Assembly: GCF_023716925.1 (NCBI RefSeq)
Contig: NZ_JAMQQG010000047.1
Location: 1-64,000, forward strand
Length of the DNA: 64,000 nt
Direction of reading: 5' to 3'
Source: Frankia sp. R82
GTDB lineage: Bacteria > Actinomycetota > Actinomycetes > Frankiales > Frankiaceae
The notes below the pieces were generated by a model, which searched no databases, had not been told where the DNA came from, and saw only the letters and a list, made by a program, of their open reading frames with translations. Position 1 is the first letter of the stretch, and every line of letters starts with the position of its first letter. Position numbers and translations under genes: made by a program. Of the stretch, positions 33,766-41,386 are shown in pieces.

Positions 33766-34910
33766 GCCGGCAGTGTCGTCGCCTGGTCAGGCGGCGCGTC
33801 GGCCCCGTCGAGGCTTCCCCGGCGAGCGACCAGCTCCGCGAGTGCGCGACGCAGCGCTACGCCGGCGGCGTCGGCCCGAATGCTCACATCCTCGCCTGCC
33901 CACCCTTCGCCGCCTGTCCACCCTCCGTCCGCGCACCTCCGCCTCCGGCCAGGTGTGCGGCCATCGCCGGACGCGTCGTCCGTGCCGGGCAGGGGTAGGC
34001 CCGCGAGGTCGAAGCGTTCCAGCAGGGCGAGATCCTCGTCGAGCACGGCTTGTTCGAACGCGATGGCTTCGGCCATCCGGGCGGGGTCACCACCGAGGTC
34101 GTCGCGCAGCAGCAGAGTGAAGATCCGGGTGGCGTGCTCGTCCTGCGGCTGCAGGCAGAACAGGATGGTGCTGGTCGTCGCGGCATCGGGATATTCCAGC
34201 CGGAGCCGCAGCATGAACGGCGGCTGGTAGGCGTAGGTCGACCGGCGTCGCTGCACACGTGGATGCTCCCCGGTGGCGACCAGCGGATCCTCCGGATTGG
34301 CCACCTCCTGGTCCATCCGGACCACAAAACCCGGGCCGTCGGGCTGCACCCGATAGGGAGCGACCCGGGTGTCCTCGCCGGCACCGATCGTCGCGGCGTG
34401 CACGAACGGGAAGTGCGCCGTGTCCAGAAAGTTGTCGGCGAGCAGGCCAGCGCAGGCGGTGCTGAGTGTGGGCGGCAGCCACATCGCGTCGAAACCGGGC
34501 ATGTCCGCATCGGGCAGGTCGATCAGGTCGGCCACCGGCTGCGCCGGGGCGATCCAGACCAGGCCATGACGTTCGGCCACCCCCCAGGCGGGGGTGGCCC
34601 TGGCCCGTCTGGGGGGTGGGACGCCGGCGCCGAGTGCGGGGATCACCGTGCACACACCAGCCGAGCCGAATCGCCAACCGTGATAGCCACAGACGAGTTC
34701 ACCGTCGTCGACCCGGCCGGTGGACAGCGGTGCGAACCGGTGCGGGCAGCGGTCGGCGAACGCTACCAGCGCTTCGCCCAACCGGGCCACGACCCAGGGT
34801 TCACCCAGCAGCCGGACCTGCAGGGGAACGCCCCCGACCTCGGCGGCGAGGGCCACCGGATGCCAGCCGTGCCGTAGCGCCGGCTCGGTGTTGCGCAGCA
34901 ACCGTGCCAT
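33750..34910 (-). CDS. Rieske [2Fe-2S] aromatic-ring-hydroxylating-type oxygenase subunit
   Basis: This gives 386 residues from ATG 34910 (GAGGTG seven bases upstream; a GTG lies one codon earlier). The Rieske cluster is complete: C55-P-H57, then C74-G-Y-H77. The mononuclear iron site NFLDTAHFPFVH supplies H166 and H171. The rest is the alpha-subunit catalytic domain of the vanillate-demethylase/ring-hydroxylating group. A low-complexity Arg/Gly insertion lies near residue 320. The gene is divergent from allantoinase across a gap of about 200 bases, an unusual neighbour for a ureide pathway. The substrate is unknown; partner reductase and ferredoxin genes are not adjacent. Confidence 0.87.
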   Translation of the reverse strand: MARLLRNTEPALRHGWHPVALAAEVGGVPLQVRLLGEPWVVARLGEALVAFADRCPHRFAPLSTGRVDDGELVCGYHGWRFGSAGVCTVIPALGAGVPPPRRARATPAWGVAERHGLVWIAPAQPVADLIDLPDADMPGFDAMWLPPTLSTACAGLLADNFLDTAHFPFVHAATIGAGEDTRVAPYRVQPDGPGFVVRMDQEVANPEDPLVATGEHPRVQRRRSTYAYQPPFMLRLRLEYPDAATTSTILFCLQPQDEHATRIFTLLLRDDLGGDPARMAEAIAFEQAVLDEDLALLERFDLAGLPLPGTDDASGDGRTPGRRRRCADGGWTGGEGWAGEDVSIRADAAGVALRRALAELVARRGSLDGADAPPDQATTLPAATRS

Positions 34911-34980
34911 CACCGTTCACCTCGCGCTCGTCTCGGGCTGGCCCCGCCTGGCCCCGCCTGAGCAAAACCGTCCGGTGTTT

Positions 34981-35018
34981 CGAGTGGACCGTCAACATGT
35001 AACACTCGGTGACGATAC
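34981..35018 (+). promoter_or_regulatory. Inverted repeat and possible promoter upstream of allantoinase
   Basis: cgagtg (34981-34986) is repeated in inverse orientation at 35003-35008 with a 16-base spacer. A GATACT at 35013-35018 could be a -10 box, with GTCAAC (34991-34996) 16 bases earlier. This lies in the divergent gap between the Rieske gene and allB, so it may be an operator for both. Confidence 0.35.
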
Positions 35019-35107
35019 TGGGGTGGTGGTGCCGGCGGCGGAGTGTCGGAGACGGGCCTGCTGGCGGTCGACCTACCGGGAGGCCCGTTCTGAGAAGGAG
35101 GCCCGTC

Positions 35108-36505
35108 ATGTCTGATCCGAACCGGCCGGCACCGCCCGAGCGGGCCACCATCGGTCCGGGGGAGGATCTCCCCGAACGGGCCGGGGTCCTGCGCTCGCGC
35201 CGGGTGGTCCTGCCGGACGGCGAACGGCCCGCGGCGGTGCACGTCGTGGCCGGGCGGATCGCCGCGATCACCGCGTTCGACGAGGTGCCCGCGAACGCGC
35301 CGGTCACCGACCTCGGCACGCTGGCGTTGCTGCCCGGTGTGGTGGACAGCCACGTGCACGTCAACGAGCCCGGCCGCACCGAGTGGGAGGGGTTCGCCAC
35401 CGCGACCCGGGCGGCAGCCGCCGGCGGGGTCACCACGATCATCGACATGCCGCTGAACGCCATCCCGCCGACCACGTCGCTCGCGGCGCTGGAGACCAAG
35501 CGGGCGGTGGCCGCCGGGCAGATCGCCGTGGACGTCGGGTTCTGGGGCGGCATCATCGGCGCCGACACCCGCAACCTCGACGACCTGGCCGCGCTGCACG
35601 ACGCCGGGGTGTTCGGCTTCAAGGCGTTCCTGGCCCCCTCGGGGGTGGCGGAGTTCCCGCACGTGTCGATGGACGTGCTGGCCGCCGCCACCCGCCACAC
35701 CGCCCGGATGGACGCCCTCACCGTGGTGCATGCGGAGTCCCCGGCGGTGCTCGCGGCAGCGCCGCCGGTGGTCGGCCGGGCGTTCGCGAGCTGGCTCGCC
35801 TCCCGTCCCCCCGCCGCCGAACAGCAGGCGGTGGCGGGCCTGGCGGCGCTGTCCGCGGCGACCGGCGCGCGCCTGCACGTGCTGCACCTGTCGGCCGCCG
35901 ACGCCCTGGACGACCTGCTCGCCGCCCGGGTGGAGGGGCTGGCGCTGTCGGCGGAGACCTGCCCGCACTACCTGACCTTCACCGCCGAGGAAGTCCCCGA
36001 CGGGGCCACTGTCTTCAAATGCGCACCACCCATTCGGGGGAGAGAGAATCTGGACCGGATGTGGGACGCGCTGGCCGAGGGCCTGCTCGCCGGGGTCGTC
36101 AGCGATCACTCCCCGTCGACTCCCGAGGTCAAGCGGATCGACACCGGTGACTTCGCCACGGCCTGGGGCGGCATCGCATCCGTGCAGCTCGGCCTGTCCG
36201 CCGTGTGGACCCAGGCCCGTACCCGCGGACACGGCCTCGCCGACGTGGTCGCCTGGATGTGCGCGGGACCCGCGGATCTGGCCGGGCTGACGGCCAAGGG
36301 GCGTATCCAGGTGGGTGCCGACGCGGACCTCGTCGTCCTCGATCCCGACGGGTCCTACCTGGTGGAGCCCGCCATGCTGCGCCACCGTCACCCGCTGACC
36401 CCCTACGCTGGTCGTAGCCTGGACGGACTGGTCCGGGCGACCTACCTGCGGGGGGTGCGCGCCGACGGCGACCGCCCACCGCGGGGGCGTCTGCTGGCAC
36501 GGTGA
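35108..36505 (+). CDS. allB: Allantoinase
   Basis: This encodes 465 residues from ATG 35108, with AAGGAGG six bases upstream; the frame is open 99 bases further 5' without a site. It opens the hydantoin ring of allantoin to give allantoate. All dinuclear metal ligands of the amidohydrolase fold are visible: H82 and H84 (DSHVHVNEPG), the carboxylated lysine K172 (FGFKAFLAPSG), H208 (VVHAES), H260 (LHVLHLS) and D333 (VSDHSPS). The P-x-GRTEWEGF segment and C-terminal KGRIQVGADADLVVLDPD are typical of AllB. It starts the plus-strand ureide operon, followed by the allantoicase fusion after 33 bases. Confidence 0.95.
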   Translation: MSDPNRPAPPERATIGPGEDLPERAGVLRSRRVVLPDGERPAAVHVVAGRIAAITAFDEVPANAPVTDLGTLALLPGVVDSHVHVNEPGRTEWEGFATATRAAAAGGVTTIIDMPLNAIPPTTSLAALETKRAVAAGQIAVDVGFWGGIIGADTRNLDDLAALHDAGVFGFKAFLAPSGVAEFPHVSMDVLAAATRHTARMDALTVVHAESPAVLAAAPPVVGRAFASWLASRPPAAEQQAVAGLAALSAATGARLHVLHLSAADALDDLLAARVEGLALSAETCPHYLTFTAEEVPDGATVFKCAPPIRGRENLDRMWDALAEGLLAGVVSDHSPSTPEVKRIDTGDFATAWGGIASVQLGLSAVWTQARTRGHGLADVVAWMCAGPADLAGLTAKGRIQVGADADLVVLDPDGSYLVEPAMLRHRHPLTPYAGRSLDGLVRATYLRGVRADGDRPPRGRLLAR

Positions 36506-36538
36506 CGGCCCCGGTCGACCCGGAAAGAGGGAAACCTG

Positions 36539-38089
36539 ATGAGTGACGAGCCCGATCTGACCAACCTCGTCGATCTGGCCGCGGCCCGTTTCGGCGGTAC
36601 GGTCGTGGCCGTCAACGACGAGTTCTTCGCGTTCGCCGAACGGATGCTGCTGTCCGAACCGCCGATCATCCGGCCGGGGGTGTTCACCGAACGCGGCCAG
36701 TGGACCGACGGCTGGGAGACCCGGCGCCGCCGTGACCTGCCCGGGGCCGACTGGGCTGTGGTCCGGCTCGGCGCACCGGGTATCGCCCGGGCGATCACCG
36801 TCGACACCACGCACTTCACCGGCAACGCCCCCGAGGCGGTCGAGATCCACGGGGCGACGCTCGCCGGCTATCCGTCCGCGGCCGAGGCCACCGACCCCGC
36901 GGTGGAGTGGGTGGAGCTGGTCGGTCACACGCCCATCGCCGCGGATGCGGTGAACGTGCTGCCCGTGGCCGAACAGGGCCAGACCCGCATCACCCACCTG
37001 CGCCTGACGATCCACCCCGACGGCGGCATCGCCCGGCTGCGGGTGCATGGCACGGTCGTGCCAGATCCCCGCCTGTTCGACCGGGTCACCTCCGATCTGG
37101 CCGCCGCCTATCTGGGTGGGGTCGTCGTCGCGGCCAGTGACATGCACTACGGTGACCGGCACAACCTCAACGCCTCCGGCGACGCCCGCGCCATGGGCGA
37201 GGGCTGGGAGACCCGCCGTCGCCGTGGCACCGGGCACGACTGGGCCACGGTCCGGCTGGCCACCCAGGGCCAGATCGTGCGGGCCGAGGTCGATACCCGC
37301 CACTTTCGCGGCAACGCCCCGCGCGCCGTCGAACTGTGGGCGGCCGACTGCCCCGACCTGGTCGATCCCGACGATGTCGAGTCCGTCACCGGCTGGTTCC
37401 CCCTGCTGCCCCGCACCCGCGTCCAGCCCAACACCCGCCACCTGTTCGACCTGGAGGTGCCCGTCCAGGCCACGCATGTGCGCCTCGACGCCATCCCTGA
37501 CGGCGGTCTGGCCCGGCTGCGCCTGACCGGCGCGCTGACGCTCGTCGGCCGGGAGGCGCTGGCCATGCGCTGGTTCGACGCGCTGTCTCCGGACGCCGCC
37601 CGCGAGGAACTGCTGGCCTGCTGCGGCTCGGAGGACTGGGCCGAGGCAGTCGTGGCCCGCCGCCCCTTCGGTACCCTCGCCGCCCTGCTGCCCGCTGCCG
37701 AGCAGGAATGGTGGCAGGTGCCTGAGTCGTCCTGGTTCGAGGCGTTCACCGCGCATCCCCGGATCGGGGAGCGTCCGCCCCGCACTCCGGCGCCGCCGAC
37801 GACCGCCCGGGCCTCCATCGTCTCTCTTGACGCCCCCCGTCGGGAGCAGGCGGCGATGGACGAGGCGTCCGAGGAGACCAAGGCCGCGTTCGTCGCCGGC
37901 AACGCCGCCTACGAGGAGCGCTTCGGCTATATCTTTCTGGTCCGCGCGGCCGGCCGCACCGCACTGGAGATGCTGGACCTGCTCCAGGAGCGGATGGCCC
38001 ACGATCCCGCTGAGGAACTGCGCGTCGCCGCCGGCCAGCAGGCGGAGATCACGGCGCTGCGGATCCGCCACCTGATCACCGGGGCGTAG
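36539..38089 (+). CDS. Allantoicase fused to OHCU decarboxylase
   Basis: The 516-residue protein joins two enzymes. Residues 1-340 are allantoicase, with the family's internal duplication: GWETRRRRDLPGADW (58-72) and GWETRRRRGTGHDW (222-235), each followed by a VDTxHFxGNAP motif. Allantoicase releases urea and ureidoglycolate from allantoate. Residues about 345-516 are 2-oxo-4-hydroxy-4-carboxy-5-ureidoimidazoline (OHCU) decarboxylase, with WFEAFTAHPRIGERP (catalytic His406), the E436-Q pair (RREQ) and ERFGYIFLVRAAGRT. OHCU decarboxylase acts two steps earlier and makes S-allantoin, so the fusion joins steps flanking allantoinase. The HIU hydrolase gene begins four bases later. Confidence 0.93.
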   Translation: MSDEPDLTNLVDLAAARFGGTVVAVNDEFFAFAERMLLSEPPIIRPGVFTERGQWTDGWETRRRRDLPGADWAVVRLGAPGIARAITVDTTHFTGNAPEAVEIHGATLAGYPSAAEATDPAVEWVELVGHTPIAADAVNVLPVAEQGQTRITHLRLTIHPDGGIARLRVHGTVVPDPRLFDRVTSDLAAAYLGGVVVAASDMHYGDRHNLNASGDARAMGEGWETRRRRGTGHDWATVRLATQGQIVRAEVDTRHFRGNAPRAVELWAADCPDLVDPDDVESVTGWFPLLPRTRVQPNTRHLFDLEVPVQATHVRLDAIPDGGLARLRLTGALTLVGREALAMRWFDALSPDAAREELLACCGSEDWAEAVVARRPFGTLAALLPAAEQEWWQVPESSWFEAFTAHPRIGERPPRTPAPPTTARASIVSLDAPRREQAAMDEASEETKAAFVAGNAAYEERFGYIFLVRAAGRTALEMLDLLQERMAHDPAEELRVAAGQQAEITALRIRHLITGA

Positions 38090-38093
38090 CGGG

Positions 38094-38405
38094 ATGGGCC
38101 TGTCCACCCATGTGCTGGACACGGCGCTCGGCCAGCCGGCCGCCGAGATCCGCGTGCGTCTCGAACGCGGCGAACCCACGGCCGGCTGGATCCTGGTCGC
38201 CGAGGCCAGCACCGATCCCGACGGCCGGATCACCGGCCTGCCCCTGACCTCTCCCGGACGCTGGCGACTGGTGTTCGACACCAGCGCCCGTTCGGCCTTC
38301 TTCCCCGAGGTCACGATCGCCTTCGAGGTCAGCGACCCGGCCGAGCCCCACCACGTCCCGCTGCTGCTCGCCCCCTACGGCTACTCGACCTATCGCGGCA
38401 GCTGA
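38094..38405 (+). CDS. 5-hydroxyisourate hydrolase (transthyretin-like)
   Basis: The 103-residue protein has the features of HIU hydrolase, which opens the ring of 5-hydroxyisourate after uricase: STHVLDTALGQPA at the N-terminus with catalytic His6, GRWRLVFDT in the middle, FFPEVTIAF, HHVPLLLAPYGYSTYRGS at the end. The terminal YRGS tetrapeptide distinguishes it from transthyretin. It follows the OHCU decarboxylase domain by four bases, so the two consecutive enzymes are made together. Urate oxidase, the step before, is not encoded in the window. Confidence 0.96.
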   Translation: MGLSTHVLDTALGQPAAEIRVRLERGEPTAGWILVAEASTDPDGRITGLPLTSPGRWRLVFDTSARSAFFPEVTIAFEVSDPAEPHHVPLLLAPYGYSTYRGS

Positions 38406-38441
38406 TCCCGCCGGCTGATCCCGCCGGCTGGCCGTGGCGGC

Positions 38442-38825
38442 TCAGTCGGTGGGAGTGAACTCGGGCTGGTCGAGCAGGCGCAGCCAGGTGCCGTCCGGCT
38501 GGCGGCGCACGACCTGCGCGCGGGCGCCGGCGCCGTCGCGGGGTGCGGTGGACGTCAGCGCGATGTCCCCGCTGACCAGGGTGGGCAGCGGCTCCTCCGG
38601 CTCGAAGCGGGGTGCGTGCGTGAGCACCTGCTCCCACCGGACGCGGATGGCCTCGCGGCCCACCGTCCGCCCGCCCGGCGGGTAGGCCATCACCGCGTCC
38701 GGCTCGTAGAGCTCGGCGATGCCGGCGGCGTCCCCGGCGTTGGCCCGCTCGACGAACAGCCTGGTCAGGTCCTCTGGCGCGTGGGCGCGTTCCCGGGCGG
38801 TCGTCATGTTCGGCTGCGAAGCCAT
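38442..38825 (-). CDS. SnoaL/NTF2-like protein (DUF4440-like)
   Basis: This encodes 127 residues from ATG 38825, with GAGGAGGAA seven bases upstream. EDLTRLFVERANAGDAAGIAELYEPDAVMAYPPGGRTVGREAIRVRWEQVL is the N-terminal helix-strand unit of the NTF2-like superfamily, and a four-strand region with SGDIALTST and VVRRQPDGTWLRLLDQPEF completes the fold. Members of this group are often annotated as putative ketosteroid isomerases; activity here is unknown. It is divergent from a LysR regulator, a standard regulator-target pairing, and is a distant relative of the gene at 22084. Confidence 0.82.
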   Translation of the reverse strand: MASQPNMTTARERAHAPEDLTRLFVERANAGDAAGIAELYEPDAVMAYPPGGRTVGREAIRVRWEQVLTHAPRFEPEEPLPTLVSGDIALTSTAPRDGAGARAQVVRRQPDGTWLRLLDQPEFTPTD

Positions 38826-38909
38826 GGGCTTCCTCCTCGGTTTCTCCCTGGGGTGCTCTGATCCATGTCCACCTTCTGTCGGAGCGGATCAGAAGTCCAA
38901 CGGCTGGAT

Positions 38910-38929
38910 CTGATGGAAACTAGAATCAG
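38910..38929. promoter_or_regulatory. LysR-box-like inverted repeat
   Basis: ctgat (38910-38914) pairs with atcag (38925-38929) across ten bases, a dyad of the size bound by LysR regulators, ending just before the LysR start codon and lying in the gap shared with the divergent SnoaL-like gene. Confidence 0.45.
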
Positions 38930-38934
38930 TGCTT

Positions 38935-39870
38935 ATGGAGCTGCGGCAGTTGGAGTACTTCGTCGCCGTCACCGAGGAGGCAAACTTCACCCGGGCGGCC
39001 GAGCGGGTGCACATCAGCCAGTCGGGGGTCAGCGCGCAGATCCGCGCGCTGGAGCACGAGCTCGGCGCCGCCCTGCTCGACCGAACGGGCCGCACCGTCA
39101 CCCTCACCACCGCGGGCGTGGCCGCCCTCGAGCATGCCCGGCAGGCCCTGGCCGCCGTCGCCGCGGTGCGCGGTGCCGTGGACGAGGTGCGCGGGCTCGT
39201 CCGGGGTCGCCTGGCCGTCGGCATGGTCACGTCCTGCCTAATCGAGCCCTGGTTCGAGGCACTGGCGGCCTTCCACGAGGCCCATCCCGGCATCGACCTG
39301 CGTGTGGTCGAGGACGCCTCGGACCGCCTGATCGGGCAGGTCCGTGCCGGCATCCTGGAACTGGCGCTGGTCGGTACCGCCGCGGACGACGCCGCCCGGG
39401 ATCCCCAGATGCTGCCCGTACTCGGCGAACCGCTGGTCGCCGCGGTCGCTCCTGGCCATCCGCTGGCCGCGCGGTCCAGCGTCACCCTGGCGGAGCTGAC
39501 CGCCCATCCGCTGGCCTGCCTGCCCCTCGGAACCGGCATCCGCACCGTGTTCGAGCGCTCCTGCGCCGCCGCGGGTGTCCGACCGCGTTTCGCCGTCCAG
39601 GCGGCTGCGCCGGCGGCCGTTGCGGATCTGGCCGCCCGCGGCCTCGGCGTCGCGGTCCTGTCCGCGTCCATGACCGCCGGCCTCGGCGACAGCCTGCGCA
39701 CGCTGCCCATCGAGGACGCCCCGGCCCACGCGCTGCTCGCCCTCGTCTGGGCCGCCACCCCCAGCCCCGCCCTGCAGGCCCTGCTCCGCCACTGCCGCCG
39801 CACCTTCGCCCTGGATGCCCGCCTGGACGGCCGAGACGGCCTGAACAGCCAGGACGGCGGGGTGAGGTGA
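38935..39870 (+). CDS. LysR-family transcriptional regulator
   Basis: This encodes 311 residues from ATG 38935 (a GTG at 38929 adds two codons; no ribosome-binding site is seen, so the message may be leaderless). The N-terminal winged helix is textbook LysR: MELRQLEYFVAVTEEANFTRAAERVHISQSGVSAQIRALEHELGAALLDRTGR. The effector domain from about residue 90 contains GRLAVGMVTS and the two-lobed periplasmic-binding-like fold. It is divergent from the SnoaL-like gene, with an inverted repeat between them, so it probably controls that gene. The C-terminus ends in a variable Asp/Gly-rich tail. Confidence 0.93.
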   Translation: MELRQLEYFVAVTEEANFTRAAERVHISQSGVSAQIRALEHELGAALLDRTGRTVTLTTAGVAALEHARQALAAVAAVRGAVDEVRGLVRGRLAVGMVTSCLIEPWFEALAAFHEAHPGIDLRVVEDASDRLIGQVRAGILELALVGTAADDAARDPQMLPVLGEPLVAAVAPGHPLAARSSVTLAELTAHPLACLPLGTGIRTVFERSCAAAGVRPRFAVQAAAPAAVADLAARGLGVAVLSASMTAGLGDSLRTLPIEDAPAHALLALVWAATPSPALQALLRHCRRTFALDARLDGRDGLNSQDGGVR

Positions 39871-39876
39871 TCCTGA

Positions 39877-40608
39877 TCAGCCGGTGGTGCCCGCTGGACC
39901 GAAGCGTCTCATCAGGTCGGCGACGGCAGCGGCGGTCGGCGAGGTGGCCTCACCCGCGTCCCGCAGCCCGGCGAGGACGCTGGCGCGGTCGGCGGGGGAG
40001 CGGTTCTGGCTGAGTTTCGCCTGCGCAACGATCGACCGGACGGCGATCTCGACGCCGACGATGGCGCGCAGCTGGCCGGTGACGAAATCCTCGGGGGCGT
40101 CGTCCACCGACCAGGGCTGCTCGCGGTGCCGCTCGTGGTGATCGGTGAGGCGGGCGACGACCTCACGCAGCCAGGCGGGCTCATGGTGGAACACGACCGG
40201 GCCGGTGAAATGAACGGACATGTGGTTCCAGGTCGGCACGACCCGGCCGTGCTCGGCCTTGGTGGCATACCAGGACGGTGAGACGTAGGTCTGCGGCCCG
40301 CGCAGGATCGCCAGCGCCGCGACAGTCGGATCGGCGCCACGCCACTGCCCGTTGGCTCGGGCGATGTGCCCGAGTAGCCGCCCGTGCGGGGCCCAGGGGC
40401 GCTCGGGTGCCGCATCGTCTGGATCGTCATCACTGGAGTGGGCGACCGTCGGGTCGGCCTGGACGGGGGTGCGATCCCAGATCACGGGGACGAGGGTGGC
40501 AACCAGACCCTCGCCGTCGAAGGTGACCAGGTCGACGGCACCGATCTGCTCGACCATCCCGACGACCTGGTCGAGCTCGGTCAGCTCGAACGGGCGCGGC
40601 ACGTACAC
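39877..40608 (-). CDS. PaiB-like FMN-binding protein (negative transcriptional regulator family)
   Basis: The 243-residue protein begins MYVPRPFEL, then carries YVSPSWYATKAEHGRVVPTWNHMSVHFTG and ends with a KLSQNRSPADRASVLAGL block. These are the defining segments of the PaiB family, a flavin-reductase-like split-barrel fold that binds FMN. PaiB was named for repression of sporulation and protease genes in Bacillus, but most members are uncharacterised and have no DNA-binding domain. The usual length is about 205-215; an Asp/Pro-rich insertion near residue 60 explains the extra. It is convergent with the LysR gene, six bases apart. Confidence 0.88.
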   Translation of the reverse strand: MYVPRPFELTELDQVVGMVEQIGAVDLVTFDGEGLVATLVPVIWDRTPVQADPTVAHSSDDDPDDAAPERPWAPHGRLLGHIARANGQWRGADPTVAALAILRGPQTYVSPSWYATKAEHGRVVPTWNHMSVHFTGPVVFHHEPAWLREVVARLTDHHERHREQPWSVDDAPEDFVTGQLRAIVGVEIAVRSIVAQAKLSQNRSPADRASVLAGLRDAGEATSPTAAAVADLMRRFGPAGTTG

Positions 40609-40676
40609 GGCTGTGATCGTATGCCGACGGCGGTTCCGCGGAACCGCCGGACACCATCCTCGGTAGCTACCTATGC

Positions 40677-40718
40677 GCTACCGGCTACCGGCTACCGGCT
40701 ACCGGCTACCGGCTACCG
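40677..40718 (+). repeat. Heptamer tandem array (gctaccg x6)
   Basis: Six exact copies of gctaccg lie between the start of the PaiB-like gene and the 3' end of the DUF3349-like gene. The TAG stop of the latter (40713-40715 on the plus strand as cta) is part of the last unit, so the array has grown into or out of a stop codon. Confidence 0.9.
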
Positions 40719-41018
40719 GTTCGGCTCGGCCAACGGCCAGCCGCCGGCGGCCAGCCGAGCGCTGACCCGGGCGATGTCCTGGTCGAGCGCGGAGTCGTTG
40801 GTGAGTGCGGTGATCGCCGCGCGGATCGCGCGCACCGAGGCGGGGTCGTCGCCCTCGCTCAGGGTCGCGGCGAGCTCATCCACCTCGTCGGCGGTCAGCT
40901 TGCGGCGCAGCAGAGCGAACAGGGGAAGGTAGTCGCGTTCGGGGACACCCTGGGGGTAGCCGGCGCGCAGCCAGCCGACGATCGAGGCCAGGAACGGGGG
41001 TAGCGGCCTGCTGCTCAT
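40713..41018 (-). CDS. DUF3349-family small protein
   Basis: This gives 101 residues from ATG 41018; the frame opens at 41054, but the upstream part overlaps the preceding gene. LASIVGWLRAGYPQGVPERDYLPLFALLRRKLTADEVDELAATL and the terminal DIARVSARLAAGGWPLA match the actinobacterial DUF3349 family, all-helical small proteins of unknown function. In Mycobacterium tuberculosis the homologue (Rv0543c) lies two genes from pitA with a small membrane protein between, the same order as here. The stop codon lies in a heptamer array. Confidence 0.85.
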   Translation of the reverse strand: MSSRPLPPFLASIVGWLRAGYPQGVPERDYLPLFALLRRKLTADEVDELAATLSEGDDPASVRAIRAAITALTNDSALDQDIARVSARLAAGGWPLAEPNR

Positions 41019-41037
41019 GATGATGGCGGTTCCTGTC

Positions 41038-41304
41038 TCAGGTTCCGGCGACAACGGAGTAGATGCCCCAGCCGATGCCGGCGAGCACGATGGCGAAGCA
41101 CAACGCTCCGGCGGCGATACCCACCGGGTTCGACCCGATGATCCGCGCGTCGTCCCCGGTCGCGTCCGTGGTGGCAGCGCCTTCCCGGCCGGAGAGGCTG
41201 ATGGCGTGCAGGCCGACGGCGAACAGCGCGGGCAGGCCGGCGCCGGCTACCAGGCCGAGGACAACGATCTTCCACAGGGCGTCGAGGTCGATCCAGGAGT
41301 TCAC
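41038..41304 (-). CDS. Small two-helix membrane protein linked to pitA (Rv0544c-like position)
   Basis: This gives 88 residues from GTG 41304; the frame is open much further upstream but only as a shadow of pitA. WKIVVLGLVAGAGLPALFAVGLHAISL and the C-terminal GIAAGALCFAIVLAGIGWGIYSVVAGT form two membrane helices separated by a polar loop. No enzyme motif is present. It lies between pitA and the DUF3349-like gene, as does the small membrane protein Rv0544c in M. tuberculosis, so it is probably an accessory to phosphate transport or its control (inference from position). Confidence 0.78.
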   Translation of the reverse strand: MNSWIDLDALWKIVVLGLVAGAGLPALFAVGLHAISLSGREGAATTDATGDDARIIGSNPVGIAAGALCFAIVLAGIGWGIYSVVAGT

Positions 41305-41386
41305 AGCCAGCCCGTCCTCTCGTGGTAGCGGCTGCGGAGCGGGTGGTGGAGCACCGGGCAGCAGGGCAAGCATGGCAAGCAGGGCA

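Noticed and set aside
34910-38314. 1134-codon minus-strand open frame
   Set aside because: It lies opposite allantoinase and the allantoicase fusion, both with complete catalytic motifs; its own translation is low complexity.
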